From Leclercia adecarboxylata (GTDB lineage: Bacteria; Pseudomonadota; Gammaproteobacteria; Enterobacterales; Enterobacteriaceae), in assembly GCA_901472455.1 (NCBI GenBank), contig LR590464.1, forward strand, positions 4,588,001-4,652,000: a stretch of DNA of 64,000 nt. The letters run 5' to 3'. The notes beneath the pieces were generated by a model that saw only the letters and a list, made by a program, of their open reading frames with translations, was not told where the DNA came from and did not search any database. Numbering within the stretch: the first letter of the stretch is position 1; the number at the start of each line of letters is the position of its first letter. The position numbers were made by a program, and so were the translations under genes. Of the stretch, positions 29,575 through 39,936 are shown one piece after another.

Positions 29575-32118
29575 ATGAGCAAAGTCAGACTCGCGATTAT
29601 CGGTAACGGCATGGTCGGTCACCGCTTTATTGAGGATCTTCTTGATAAAGCCGATGCTGACCGGTTCGATATTACCGTGTTCTGTGAAGAACCCCGTAAG
29701 GCGTACGACCGCGTGCACCTCTCCTCCTATTTCTCTCACCACACCGCTGAAGAGCTTTCTCTGGTGCGTGAAGGTTTTTACGAGAAACATGGCGTGAAGG
29801 TGCTGGTGGGCGAACGCGCTATTACCATCAACCGTCAGGAAAAAGTGATTCATTCCAGTGCGGGACGCACGGTTTTTTACGACAAACTGATCATGGCGAC
29901 AGGCTCTTACCCGTGGATCCCACCGATCAAAGGGTCAGAAACTCAGGATTGCTTCGTCTATCGTACCATTGAAGATCTCAATGCCATTGAATCCTGCGCC
30001 CGTCGCAGCAAACGCGGCGCGGTGGTCGGCGGCGGTCTGCTCGGCCTCGAGGCCGCGGGCGCGCTTAAAAACTTAGGCGTTGAAACCCACGTCATCGAAT
30101 TTGCCCCGATGCTGATGGCTGAGCAGCTTGACCACATGGGTGGCGAGCAGCTCAAACGCAAAATTGAGAGCATGGGTGTGAAAGTTCACACCAGCAAAAA
30201 TACCAAAGAGATCGTCCAGGAAGGCACCGAAGCGCGTAAAACCATGCGCTTTGCCGACGGCAGCGACCTGGAAGTCGACTTCATCGTCTTCTCTACCGGT
30301 ATCCGCCCGCGCGACAAACTGGCTACCCAGTGTGGCCTGGCCGTTGCCCAGCGCGGCGGCATCATGATCAACTCCACCTGCCAGACCTCCGATCCCGATA
30401 TCTATGCCATCGGGGAGTGCGCCAGCTGGGAAAATCACGTTTACGGTCTGGTTGCCCCTGGCTACAAAATGGCGCAGGTCACTGCCGACCATATCCTCGG
30501 TAATGAAAACGCCTTCACCGGCGCAGACATGAGCGCCAAGCTGAAACTGCTGGGCGTTGACGTGGGCGGCATTGGTGATGCACACGGTCGCACGCCAAAC
30601 TCACGCAGCTACGTTTACCTCGACGAAAGCAAAGAAGTTTATAAGCGCCTTATCGTAAGCCCGGACAACAAGACCCTGCTCGGTGCGGTGCTGGTGGGTG
30701 ATACCAGCGACTTCGGTAATCTGCTTCAACTGGTACTGAACGCCATCGAACTGCCGGAGAACCCGGACGCCCTGATTCTGCCAGCCCACGCGGCCAGCGG
30801 TAAGCCTTCGATTGGTGTCGATAAACTGCCAGACAGCGCGCAGATTTGCTCCTGCTTCGATGTCACCAAAGGCATGCTGATTTCTGCCATTAACAAGGGT
30901 TGCCACACCGTGGCGGCGCTGAAGGCCGAAACCAAAGCAGGTACCGGCTGCGGCGGTTGTATCCCACTGGTTACTCAGGTGCTCAACGCCGAGCTGGCGA
31001 AACAGGGCATTGAAGTGAACAACAACCTGTGCGAGCACTTCGCTTACTCTCGCCAGGAGCTGTATCACCTGATCCGCGTGGAAGGCATCAAATCCTTCGA
31101 CGAGCTGCTGCAGAAACACGGCCAGGGTTACGGCTGTGAAGTGTGTAAACCGACCGTCGGTTCTCTGCTGGCCTCCTGCTGGAATGAGTACGTGCTCAAG
31201 CCGCAACACACTCCGCTGCAGGACACCAACGATAACTTCCTGGCCAACATCCAGAAAGACGGTACTTACTCGGTGATCCCACGTTCTGCCGGCGGGGAAA
31301 TCACCCCGGAAGGCCTGGTGGCAGTGGGCCGTATCGCCCGCGAATTTAACCTGTACACCAAAATCACCGGTTCCCAGCGTATCGGTCTGTTCGGTGCGCA
31401 GAAAGACGACCTGCCGGAAATCTGGCGTCAGCTGATTGAAGCAGGCTTCGAAACCGGTCATGCCTATGCCAAAGCGCTGCGTATGGCGAAAACCTGCGTC
31501 GGCAGCACCTGGTGCCGCTACGGTGTGGGCGACAGCGTCGGCTTCGGCGTTGAGCTGGAAAACCGCTACAAAGGCATTCGCACCCCGCACAAAATGAAGT
31601 TCGGCGTCTCTGGCTGTACCCGTGAATGTGCCGAAGCGCAGGGTAAAGATGTGGGTATCATCGCCACTGAGAAGGGCTGGAATCTGTACGTCTGCGGTAA
31701 CGGCGGGATGAAACCGCGTCATGCGGATCTGCTGGCGGCGGATATCGACCGTGAAACGCTGATCAAGTACCTCGATCGCTTCATGATGTTCTACATCCGT
31801 ACCGCAGACAAACTGACCCGTACCGCACCGTGGCTGGATAACCTGGAAGGCGGCATCGACTACCTGAAGTCAGTGATCATCGACGACAAACTCGGCCTGA
31901 ACGCGACGCTGGAAGAAGAGATGGCACGCCTGCGTGACGCCGTGATTTGCGAATGGACTGAAACCGTCAACACCCCGGCGGCGCAGGTTCGCTTCAAACA
32001 CTTTATCAACAGCACCCAGCGCGACCCAGGCGTGCAGGTGGTGCCAGAGCGCGAGCAGCATCGCCCGGCAACACCTTATGAACGCATTCCGGTCATGCTG
32101 GTGGAGGAAAACGTATGA
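29575..32118 (+). CDS. nirB: Nitrite reductase (NADH) large subunit NirB
   Basis: Cytoplasmic, NADH-dependent reduction of nitrite to ammonia. Intact at 847 aa (E. coli 847). Domains in order: FAD/NAD(P)-binding region (about 1-290), a Bfd-like [2Fe-2S] region with ICSCFDVTKG and TGCGGCIP (about 420-470), then the sulfite/nitrite reductase fold with the siroheme-4Fe4S cysteines in TCVGSTWCRYG and SGCTRECAEA. First gene of nirBDC-cysG, overlapping nirD by four bases. Confidence 0.98.
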   Translation: MSKVRLAIIGNGMVGHRFIEDLLDKADADRFDITVFCEEPRKAYDRVHLSSYFSHHTAEELSLVREGFYEKHGVKVLVGERAITINRQEKVIHSSAGRTVFYDKLIMATGSYPWIPPIKGSETQDCFVYRTIEDLNAIESCARRSKRGAVVGGGLLGLEAAGALKNLGVETHVIEFAPMLMAEQLDHMGGEQLKRKIESMGVKVHTSKNTKEIVQEGTEARKTMRFADGSDLEVDFIVFSTGIRPRDKLATQCGLAVAQRGGIMINSTCQTSDPDIYAIGECASWENHVYGLVAPGYKMAQVTADHILGNENAFTGADMSAKLKLLGVDVGGIGDAHGRTPNSRSYVYLDESKEVYKRLIVSPDNKTLLGAVLVGDTSDFGNLLQLVLNAIELPENPDALILPAHAASGKPSIGVDKLPDSAQICSCFDVTKGMLISAINKGCHTVAALKAETKAGTGCGGCIPLVTQVLNAELAKQGIEVNNNLCEHFAYSRQELYHLIRVEGIKSFDELLQKHGQGYGCEVCKPTVGSLLASCWNEYVLKPQHTPLQDTNDNFLANIQKDGTYSVIPRSAGGEITPEGLVAVGRIAREFNLYTKITGSQRIGLFGAQKDDLPEIWRQLIEAGFETGHAYAKALRMAKTCVGSTWCRYGVGDSVGFGVELENRYKGIRTPHKMKFGVSGCTRECAEAQGKDVGIIATEKGWNLYVCGNGGMKPRHADLLAADIDRETLIKYLDRFMMFYIRTADKLTRTAPWLDNLEGGIDYLKSVIIDDKLGLNATLEEEMARLRDAVICEWTETVNTPAAQVRFKHFINSTQRDPGVQVVPEREQHRPATPYERIPVMLVEENV

Positions 32119-32441
32119 GCCAGTGGGTAAACATCTGCAAAATTGACGAGATCCTGCCTGCCACCGGCGTGTGCGCGCTGTTAGGTCATGAGCAGGTTGC
32201 TATTTTCCGTCCGCGCCACGACGAACAGGTCTTTGCCATCAGCAATATCGACCCTTTCTTTGAGGCCAGCGTGCTGTCCCGTGGAATTATCGCTGAGCAT
32301 CAGGGCGAGCTATGGGTTGCCAGCCCGCTGAAAAAGCAGCGTTTCCGTCTGAGCGACGGACACTGTATGGAAGATGAAAGCCGCTCCGTGAAGCACTATG
32401 ACGTTCGTGTCAAAGACGGCAAAGTGCAGCTTCGAGGCTGA
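32115..32441 (+). CDS. nirD: Nitrite reductase (NADH) small subunit NirD
   Basis: Small subunit of the assimilatory-type NADH nitrite reductase, 108 aa as in E. coli, intact. Rieske-like fold, but the usual CxH ... CxxH cluster ligands are not all present, as is known for NirD. The ATGA overlap with nirB couples the two. A hairpin follows before nirC. Confidence 0.97.
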   Translation: MSQWVNICKIDEILPATGVCALLGHEQVAIFRPRHDEQVFAISNIDPFFEASVLSRGIIAEHQGELWVASPLKKQRFRLSDGHCMEDESRSVKHYDVRVKDGKVQLRG

Positions 32442-32447
32442 TTAACA

Positions 32448-32471
32448 CGGGGGCGCAATGCCCCCGCTTTT
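32448..32471 (+). terminator. Hairpin after nirD
   Basis: Perfect stem CGGGGGC / GCCCCCG with loop GCAAT, followed by CTTTT, seven bases after the nirD stop and 170 bases before nirC. It could attenuate readthrough into nirC or stabilise the nirBD message. Confidence 0.6.
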
Positions 32472-32642
32472 GTAATGTTCTCCCGTTCGGGATTTTTTCA
32501 ACTTTTTACACGAAATCATGTGCGCTGCATCGCGGCGGCAACTGAACGAATCCCCGGGCGCATAGTTCACTGTGTGACTGGGATGAAGTGAAGGCAGCCA
32601 ACAAAGAGGCAGCGTAGAGGATGAAGTGTACAGGATAATCAA

Positions 32643-33452
32643 ATGTTTACAGACACTATCAATAAGTGTGCGGCTAATGCTGCGCGTATTGCACGCCTCA
32701 GTAAAAACAGTCCCCTCGGATTCTGGATCAGCTCCGCCATGGCGGGGGCCTATGTCGGGTTGGGGATCATTTTAATTTTCACCCTCGGCAATCTGCTCGA
32801 TCCCTCTGTTCGTCCGCTGGTGATGGGCGCCACCTTTGGTATCGCCCTGACCCTGGTCATCATCGCTGGCTCTGAACTGTTCACCGGCCCACACCATGTT
32901 CCTGACGCTGGGCGTGAAAGCGGGCACCATCACTCAGGGCCAGATGTGGGCGATCCTGCCACAAACCTGGCTCGGCAACCTGGTCGGCTCCGTGTTTGTC
33001 GCCCTGCTCTACAGCTGGGGCGGTGGTAGCCTGCTGCCGGTTGATACCAGCCTCGTTCACACCGTCGCGCTGGCAAAAACCTCCGCACCGGCGATGGTGC
33101 TGTTCTTCAAGGGCGCGCTCTGCAACTGGCTGGTGTGTCTTGCTATCTGGATGGCAATCCGCACTGAAGGCGCCGCGAAATTTATCGCTATCTGGTGGTG
33201 TCTGCTGGCCTTTATCGCTTCCGGCTACGAGCACTCCGTAGCCAACATGACGCTGTTTGCCCTCTCCTGGTTCGGTCACCACAGCGAAGCGTATACGCTG
33301 TCAGGTATCGGCCATAACCTGTTGTGGGTAACCCTTGGCAATACTCTTTCTGGGGTTGTATTTATGGGTTGGGGTTACTGGTATGCTACCCTAAAGCGGA
33401 GCGTCCGACTCCGGCTACCATCGCAACCGTTCAGGCGAAAGCCAACCCGTAA
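32643..33452 (+). CDS. nirC: Nitrite channel NirC (frameshifted)
   Basis: Formate-nitrite transporter family pentameric channel that imports nitrite for NirBD. Six membrane helices; start MFTDTINKCAANAARIARLS. An extra C near 32888 (GGCCCACACC) breaks the frame before HTMFLTLGVKAG, and a missing C near 33395 breaks it after GYWYAT. Corrected, the protein ends AERPTPATIATVQAKANP at 33452, about 269 aa (E. coli 268). It precedes cysG by 14 bases. Confidence 0.94.
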
Positions 33453-33466
33453 GAAGAGGTAATGTC

Positions 33467-34847
33467 GTGGATCACCTGCCAATATTCTGTCAATTACGCC
33501 ATCGCGACTGCCTGCTTGTAGGTGGTGGCGATGTGGCCTGAACGTAAAGCCCGCTTGCTGTTAGAGGCCGGTGCCCGACTCACCGTCAATGCCCTCGCCT
33601 TCGCCCCGCAATTCACCGTGTGGGCGCAGGAAGGGATGCTCACCCTCGTCGAAGGGGAGTTTCGGGAATCGCTGCTCGATACCTGCTGGCTGACCATTGC
33701 CGCCACTGACGACGATGCGGTTAACCAGCGCGTCAGTGACGCCTGTGAAGCGCGGCGAATCTTCTGCAACGTGGTGGATGCGCCGAAAGAGGCGAGCTTT
33801 ATCATGCCGTCAATTATCGATCGCTCCGCCGCTGATGGTCGCCGTCTCCTCCGGTGGGACTTCACCAGTGCTGGCGCGCCTGCTACGCGAAAAGCTGGAA
33901 GCGATCCTGCCGCAGCATCTGGGTCAGGTGGCTCATTACGCAGGGAAACTGCGCGCCCGGGTGAAAAAGCAGTTCGCCACCGTCGGCGAGCGCCGCCGCT
34001 TCTGGGAGAAATTCTTTGTGAACGATCGCCTGGCGCAGTCGCTGGCGAATCAGGATCAGAAAGCCGTGGATGAGACGACCGAGCAGATCATCAATGCGCC
34101 GCTCGATCACCGTGGCGAAGTGGTGCTGGTGGGGGCGGGTCCGGGCGATGCGGGCCTGTTAACCCTGAAAGGGCTGCAGCAGATCCAGCAGGCGGATATC
34201 GTGGTCTATGACCGCCTGGTCTCCGACGACCATCAATGAACCTGGTGCGCCGGGATGCGGATCGGGTGTTTGTTGGCAAACGTGCCGGGTATCACTGCGT
34301 ACCGCAGGAAGAGATTAACCAGATCCTGCTGCGTGAAGCGCAAAAAGGGTAAACGCGTGGTGCGCCTGAAAGGCGGCGATCCGTTTATCTTCGGGCGCGG
34401 CGGCGAGGAGCTGGAAACCCTGTGCGAGGCAGGCATTCCGTTCTCGGTGGTGCCGGGCATTACCGCTGCCTCTGGCTGTTCTGCCTATTCAGGCATCCCG
34501 CTGACCCCACCGTGACTACGCCCAGAGCGTGCGCCTGGTCACCGGCCATCTGAAAACCGGCAGCGAACTGGACTGGTATAACCTGGCGGCAGAGAAACAG
34601 ACCCTGGTGTTCTATATGGGATTGAACCAGGCAGCGACCATTCAGGCTAAGCTGCTCGAACACGGCATGGAGGCGACAATGCCGGTTGCGCTGGTGGAAA
34701 ACGGCACGTCGATCAAAACAGCGTGTGGTGAGTGGCGTGTTAACCGAGCTGGGCGAGCTGGCGCAGCAGGTTGAAAGCCCGGCGCTGATCGTGGTGGGCC
34801 GCGTGGTGGCGCTGCGTGACAAGCTCAACTGGTTCTCAAATCATTAA
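33467..34847 (+). CDS. cysG: Siroheme synthase CysG (frameshifted)
   Basis: Trifunctional enzyme making siroheme, the cofactor of NirB and of sulfite reductase. The N-terminal precorrin-2 dehydrogenase and ferrochelatase half has LLVGGGDVA; the C-terminal half is the uroporphyrinogen-III methyltransferase with [19 protein letters not shown] and [16 protein letters not shown]. Start at GTG (33467-33469, [12 protein letters not shown]). Seven single-base insertions (near 33538, 33829, 34231, 34234, 34349, 34510, 34712) are needed to explain the breaks. Corrected length is exactly 457 aa, that of E. coli. Confidence 0.94.
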
Positions 34848-34875
34848 GTCAGACTGAACATAATCTCCACAAAAT

Positions 34876-34899
34876 GAGTAGTCCTGTTATGGACTACTC
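34876..34899. repeat. Perfect inverted repeat between cysG and yhfL
   Basis: GAGTAGTCC-TGTTAT-GGACTACTC, a 9-bp perfect stem with a 6-base loop, 28 bases after the cysG stop. A weak T-rich tail follows (CTCTCTT). It may end the nir-cysG transcript or act on yhfL; the sequence does not decide. Confidence 0.6.
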
Positions 34900-34981
34900 C
34901 TCTCTTACTGCTGTCGATAACATGCTCTCCGAGAAAAGCCTATTTCTCTCTATTCCCTCATGTTATTGACAAGGAAGCGTT

Positions 34982-35154
34982 ATGTTCAAACTGGCAAAAG
35001 ATTGCCCTGGTTGCAGGCATCTTAACTACCCTGACGGCGTGCACTGGCCACGTGCAAAACACCAAAAATAACTGCAGCTACGACTACCTGCTGCACCCGG
35101 CGATCTCTATCTCCCAAGATCATCGGCGGCTGCGGCCCGGCAGCAAATCAGTAA
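34982..35154 (+). CDS. yhfL: Small lipoprotein YhfL (frameshifted)
   Basis: Short lipoprotein of unknown role, about 56 aa corrected (E. coli 55). The N-terminal signal has a lipobox, LTTLTAC, so the mature protein would start at Cys20. Ends ISKIIGGCGPAANQ. Two insertions interrupt it: an extra A near 35000 (GGCAAAAGATT) and an extra C near 35115 (TCTCCCAAG). Too broken to appear as a long open frame, but the match to YhfL is clear after correction. Confidence 0.85.
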
Positions 35155-35167
35155 GCTTTTTTCAGGC

Positions 35168-35199
35168 ATAAAAAAACCGGGAATGTCCCGGTTTTTTTA
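35168..35199. terminator. Terminator after yhfL
   Basis: AAAAAACCGGGA-ATG-TCCCGGTTTTTTT, a strong hairpin with A and T runs, able to work in both directions; it lies between yhfL and the convergent trpS. Confidence 0.88.
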
Positions 35200-35266
35200 T
35201 TGGTAGAGCAGTGCGGGCCTGATGCCTTCGTCCTGCTCCTCTCTTAAGAGAGAGTACAAAGCCTGG

Positions 35267-35291
35267 AAACGGTAACAGGGTTACCGTTTTG
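35267..35291. terminator. Probable terminator of trpS
   Basis: AAACGGTAAC-AGG-GTTACCGTTTT inverted repeat next to the trpS stop codon. The same wording forms the yhfK terminator at 23127-23156. On the trpS strand the T run is only three, so the strength is uncertain. Confidence 0.5.
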
Positions 35292-35298
35292 CTTTTAC

Positions 35299-36305
35299 TT
35301 ATGGCTTCGCCACAAACCCAATCGCTTCATACACCGCTTTCAGCGTTTCGGAGGCGCGCGCGCTGGCTTTCTCGGCCCCTTCTTTCATCACTTTCTGCAG
35401 GAAGGCTTCGTCATTGCGGAACTGGTGATAACGCGCCTGCAGCTCGGTCAACATGCCGGAGACCGCGTCCGCCACTTCGCCTTTCAGATGGCCGTACATT
35501 TTGCCTTCGAAGTGCTGCTCCAGCTCGGGAATGCTCTGGCCAGTGACGGCAGAGAGGATATCCAGCAGGTTAGAGACGCCCGCTTTATTCTGCACGTCGT
35601 AACGCACCACAGGTGGCTCGTCAGAGTCAGTAACCGCACGCTTAAGCTTCTTCACCACCGCTTTCGGATCTTCCAGCAGGCCGATAACGTTGTTGCGGTT
35701 ATCATCCGACTTGGACATCTTTTTGGTCGGCTCCAGCAGGGACATCACGCGGGCACCGGATTTCGGAATGAACGGCTCTGGCACCTTGAAGATATCGCCG
35801 TAAATCGCGTTGAAGCGCTGGGCCACGTCGCGGCTCAGTTCCAGATGCTGCTTCTGGTCTTCACCCACCGGCACCTGGTTGGTCTGATACAGCAGAATGT
35901 CAGCCGCCATCAGGACCGGATAGTCAAACAGACCGGCGTTGATGTTTTCAGCGTAACGGGAAGACTTATCCTTGAACTGGGTCATACGGCTCAGTTCGCC
36001 GAAATAGGTATAGCAGTTCAGCGCCCAGCCCAGCTGCGCGTGTTCCGGGACGTGAGACTGAACGAAGATGGTGGCTTTTCTCCAGGATCGATACCGCAGG
36101 CCAGATACAGCGCAAGGGTGTCGAGCGTCGCTTTACGCAACTGCTGCGGATCCTGGCGCACGGTAATGGCGTGCTGGTCAACGATGCAGTAGATACAGTG
36201 ATAGTCATCCTGCATGTTCACCCACTGACGCAGCGCACCCATATAGTTGCCAATGGTCAGTTCACCTGAGGGCTGTGCGCCACTAAATACGATGGGCTTA
36301 GTCAT
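35299..36305 (-). CDS. trpS: Tryptophanyl-tRNA synthetase (frameshifted)
   Basis: Class I aminoacyl-tRNA synthetase, essential. The HIGH-like region is PSGELTIGNYMGALRQW, and the KMSKS signature is seen in TKKMSKSDDNRNN. Two extra bases near 36077-36082 (an extra G and an extra A) break the frame after CGIDP; corrected it reads EKATIFVQSHVPEHAQLGW. Length becomes 334 aa, exactly that of E. coli. Its start overlaps the gph stop by eight bases (ATGACTAA). Confidence 0.96.
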
Positions 36306-37060
36306 TTTTCAATTCCTGATTTTCACTGTGCGAAAGCCCGAGAACGGGCAGTAAATCTTTGAAGTGGTCGAAGACGAAATCCGGCTCACTCAGCGTAATG
36401 GATTCACCGTAGTTGTAGCCATAGGTCAGGCCCACGGACGGGCAACCTGCAGCCCTGGCCGCCAGAATATCATTGCGCGAATCCCCTACAAAGAGCAGCG
36501 CATCCGGCGTTAAGGATAATTTTCCTGCCACCAGCAACAGCGGCTCGGGATGCGGCTTTTTATTCTGCACGTCATCGCCACCGACAACCACCGAGAAGTA
36601 GTCGGCGATACCCAGCGCTTCCAGCAAAGGCGCGACAAAGGCCGTCGGTTTGTTGGTGACCAGCGCCAGCGGCATACCTTCAGCATGCAGCGCGCTCAGG
36701 GTGCCCGCCACATCCGGGAACAGGAAGCTGCCCTCTTCTACCGTCTCTTCATAAAAACGGTTGAACAGCTTACGCAGGAGGCGAATTTGCTCTTCCTGCG
36801 GGATATCCGCGTGATCGACGCCAGGTTTGCCCTGCGCCGCACGCTGAATGGCACGCTCCTGACGCGCCCAGGTCAGCGCGCGCTCCATCAGCACGTCTGC
36901 CCCGTTACCAATCCACGTTATCACGCGGTTCTTCACCCGCCATCGGCAGTTCCAGCGCATACAGCGCCTGGTCAACCGCCGCGGTTAAGCCCGGCGCGCT
37001 GTCCACCAGCGTGCCGTCGAGGTCAAATGCAACGCCCCGAATTGCCTGCAACTTATTCAT
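36298..37060 (-). CDS. gph: Phosphoglycolate phosphatase Gph (frameshifted)
   Basis: HAD-family phosphatase that removes 2-phosphoglycolate formed from DNA 3' ends. The ATG at 37058-37060 gives MNKLQAIRGVAFDLDGTLVDS, with the HAD nucleophile aspartate. Other HAD motifs: VTNKPTAF and FVGDSRNDI. An extra C near 36935 (GAACCGCG) splits the frame between PMAGEE and RVITWIGNG. Length about 253 aa (E. coli 252). Overlaps rpe by eight bases and trpS by eight bases, so dam-rpe-gph-trpS is tightly coupled. Confidence 0.95.
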
Positions 37061-37731
37061 GACTTACCTTCGCCAGTTCACTGCGCATTTCATCGATGAC
37101 TTTCTTGTAGTCCGGCTGGTCGAAAATCGCCGAGCCGGCCACGAACATATCTGCGCCCGCCGCGGCGATGTCGCCGATATTGCTTACCTTCACGCCGCCA
37201 TCCACTTCAAGACGGATATCAAAGCCTGATTCGTCGATGCGGCGACGCACTTCACGCAGCTTATCCAGGGTTTGTGGAATGAAGGATTGACCACCAAAGC
37301 CCGGGTTGACGGACATCAGCAGGATCACGTCCAGCTTATCCATCACGTAATCAAGGTAGCTCAGCGGCGTGGCTGGGTTAAACACCAGGCCCCGCCTTAC
37401 AGCCGTGCTCTTTAATCAGCTGCAGGGTGCGGTCAACGTGTTCAGAGGCTTCAGGGTGGAAAGTGATGATGCTGGCACCCGCGGCGGCAAAATCCGGCAC
37501 GATGCGGTCGACCGGCTTCACCATCAGATGCACGTCAATGGGGGCGGTCACGCCGTAGTTGCGCAGTGCCTTCAGTACCATCGGGCCGATGGTCAGGTTA
37601 GGCACGTAGTGGTTATCCATAACGTCGAAATGAACGACATCCGCACCGGCAGCCAGGGCTTTCGCGGTATCTTCGCCCAGCCGGGCAAAATCAGCCGAAA
37701 GAATTGAGGGTGCAATCAAATACTGTTTCAT
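37053..37731 (-). CDS. rpe: Ribulose-phosphate 3-epimerase (frameshifted)
   Basis: Interconverts ribulose-5-phosphate and xylulose-5-phosphate in the pentose phosphate pathway. The ATG at 37729-37731 (MKQYLIAPSILSADF) is chosen because it matches E. coli; another in-frame ATG lies two codons upstream. TIM barrel with the metal ligands in VVHFDVMDNHYVPN and IDVHLMV. An extra G near 37390 breaks the frame after NGCKAG (here EHGCKAG); corrected it continues LVFNPATPLSYLD. 225 aa. Confidence 0.96.
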
Positions 37732-37772
37732 CCGCATCTCCTTGAACTTTGTTTAACGGCGGGCGAAACGGC

Positions 37773-38585
37773 TCAGGGTAGATAGAGAGCCAGCAGTTCG
37801 TCCACCTTTTTACGTGTACCGCCGTTGCTGCTGATGCTGCGCCGGACTTTGACCTGAAAATGCTCTGCGGTTTTGTACCATTCGCGCGTATCAGGCGTGT
37901 CGTGATTCGAAATTAACACCGGAATTCTTTTGCTGACCAGCTTTTCCGCCATTTCTGCCAGACGCGCTTGCTCGGCAGGGCTGAAGCTGTTGGTGTGATA
38001 AGCGGTAAAGTTCGCGGTGGCAGACAGCGGGGCATACGGGGATCACAGTAAAACCACCGAGTTAACGTCAGCACGGGTCCATACACTCTTCATAGGAGAG
38101 GCAATGGAACTCCGCATTCTGCGCTTTTCAGCAAAGTGATACAACTCGGCCTCAGGGAAATAAGGGCGCTTGTAGCGACCAAAAGGCACGTTGAATTGAC
38201 CACGCAGATTATACCGGCACAGGCCGTTGTAGCCATGGCGGTTGAGGTAGAGGAACAGCACTGCACGACGGAACTTATCCTGGCACTGATTAAATTCAGT
38301 GCGAAACAGATAGTAAACGTCCGGGTTGTTGTTCTCTGGGGTAAACAGCTTACGCGCCTCAGCAACGTACTCGTCGGTACGCAGCTTTACGATGTTATAG
38401 AGGTCGATAAGATCGCTGTTGATATCCGCAAGGATATAACGGGAGTAGTCGGTATTGAGAAATACCGAGCCAGCGCCCACAAAGGGTTCGACAAGACACT
38501 CACCCGCAGGCAGGCGTTGTTTAATATCATCGAGCAGGGGGTATTTCCCCCCTGCCCATTTCAGAAAAGCGCGATTTTTTTTCAT
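37773..38585 (-). CDS. dam: DNA adenine methylase Dam (frameshifted)
   Basis: Methylates adenine in GATC, directing mismatch repair and replication timing. Start MKKNRAFLKWAGGKYPLLDDI holds the SAM-binding motif FxGxG (PFVGAGSVFLN). The catalytic DPPY motif is present but only after correcting indels: a missing G near 38123, an extra C near 38075, an extra T near 38052 and a missing C near 38043. The C-terminal part reads ISNHDT ... SSNGGTRKKVDELLALYLP and stops at 37773-37775. 270 aa corrected (E. coli 278). Confidence 0.94.
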
Positions 38586-38652
38586 GCTGACTAACTGATT
38601 ACACCTTCTCCGGCTGTGGAGAAAGCTCCGACAGCATCCTGCGCTTCACAGA

Positions 38653-39936
38653 TTACTTCAAATCGGACTGAACCTGACGGATCGGCTTCGCCCATGGGTT
38701 TTTCGCCTGAACATCGGCTGGCAGTGTAGCGACCGCGCGTTTTGCTTCATCTTTCGAAGCATACACGCCGCTCACCAGCACATACCACGGCTGACCGTTA
38801 CGGGTAGTCTCATAGACGACAAAGTTTTTCAGGTTCGACTTTTTCGCCCAGCTGTTCAGGTTGTCATAGTTGGAAGAACTGCTCAACTGCAGCGTGTAAT
38901 TGCTGGAGGAGGCAGACTTCAGTGAACTCACATTTCCTGACGTTTTACCGGTGCTGGCCGTGGCCGCAGGGGCTGCTGCCGCTGGCGTCGAAGCTGTCGC
39001 CGTCGGCGCTGGCGTTGCGGTCGCCTTCGGTGCCGCCGCTGTCGCAGCAGGCGCTTTCGCCGGTGCGCTGGTCGTGGTTTCGTTACGCTTAGGCTGAGCG
39101 GTCGCTTTCGGCTCTTCCGCTTTCGCCACTGGCTGCGGCTTCACGTCACGCTTCGGCTCAATCACCGTTTGTTTACGTTCCTGATGCTGAGCAGGCTTCG
39201 TCTGACGTGGCGCAGATTCTGTCGCCGCCGTCTGATGCTGCCCGGTCGCACCGCGGATTGGTGCCACGGTCGCAGGCTCGGTCGGCAGCGTGGAGTTGAC
39301 CACCACATTGTTAACCTGCTGCTGGTTCTGCGGCTGCGTCAGCGCATTGTTCAGATCGCCCTGCACTTCAACACGCTGCTGGCCTTCCGGAGTTGCCGGT
39401 GCCTGACCCTGGGTTGGTGTGGACGCGACTGGCGGCAGAGAGATATCCTGCTGGGTGTTCCCGGCAGTCTGCTCAGCGGAAGTGGTACCCGGCGCAGGCT
39501 GGGTGCCATTGGCCTGATCGGCAGCATTGCCGGACAGATCAACACTCTTCTCAGTAGAGGCGCTCTGATCCGCTGGATTGCTTGACGGGGCTTTAAGTGC
39601 CGAGCCGACGCCGATAATCAGCAGCAGCAGGACCAGCACACCCAGACCCATCATAATGTACTGGCGGGAAGCGGGCTTCGCCGGAGCAGCTTTGCGCTTA
39701 CGCGGACGGCGCTCAACGGGCGCTTCGTCCACTGAATCATCATCAGACTCATACTCTTCTTCACGCTCGTCGCGGGCAGCACGGCCACGCGAAGGACGAG
39801 GATCATCGTTATCGAGATCGACCTCATCAAAGTTGATTTGCGGCTCGTTATCACGTTCTGAAGATTGGCGAGTACGACCAGTACGACGATCGCTGGGATC
39901 GGGTTTCAGCTCGTCTTCTGGTTTGAATTCATCCAT
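38653..39936 (-). CDS. damX: Cell division protein DamX
   Basis: Bitopic inner-membrane protein that joins the division ring and binds septal peptidoglycan. Intact at 427 aa (E. coli 428). Acidic/arginine-rich cytoplasmic part (1-90), a single membrane helix (about 92-112, LGVLVLLLLIIGVGSAL), a long Pro/Ala/Thr/Gln-rich linker, and the C-terminal SPOR domain (about 345-425, YTLQLSSSSNYDNL ... YVLVSGVYASKDEA). Confidence 0.96.
   Translation of the reverse strand: MDEFKPEDELKPDPSDRRTGRTRQSSERDNEPQINFDEVDLDNDDPRPSRGRAARDEREEEYESDDDSVDEAPVERRPRKRKAAPAKPASRQYIMMGLGVLVLLLLIIGVGSALKAPSSNPADQSASTEKSVDLSGNAADQANGTQPAPGTTSAEQTAGNTQQDISLPPVASTPTQGQAPATPEGQQRVEVQGDLNNALTQPQNQQQVNNVVVNSTLPTEPATVAPIRGATGQHQTAATESAPRQTKPAQHQERKQTVIEPKRDVKPQPVAKAEEPKATAQPKRNETTTSAPAKAPAATAAAPKATATPAPTATASTPAAAAPAATASTGKTSGNVSSLKSASSSNYTLQLSSSSNYDNLNSWAKKSNLKNFVVYETTRNGQPWYVLVSGVYASKDEAKRAVATLPADVQAKNPWAKPIRQVQSDLK

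Noticed and set aside
30601..31722. 373-codon open frame on the minus strand inside nirB
   Set aside because: Entirely antisense to the conserved siroheme domain of nirB; no ribosome binding site and no family resemblance. GC-rich codon bias often leaves the antisense frame open.
33467..34847. cysG as a decayed pseudogene because of seven frameshifts
   Set aside because: Every break is a single inserted base and removing them yields exactly 457 aa with all motifs intact. Real decay would also show substitutions at conserved sites and larger deletions.
35267..35291. Hairpin near trpS considered as a tRNA-like or T-box regulatory element
   Set aside because: It is a simple stem-loop downstream of the stop codon with no leader-peptide or T-box context; a terminator fits better.
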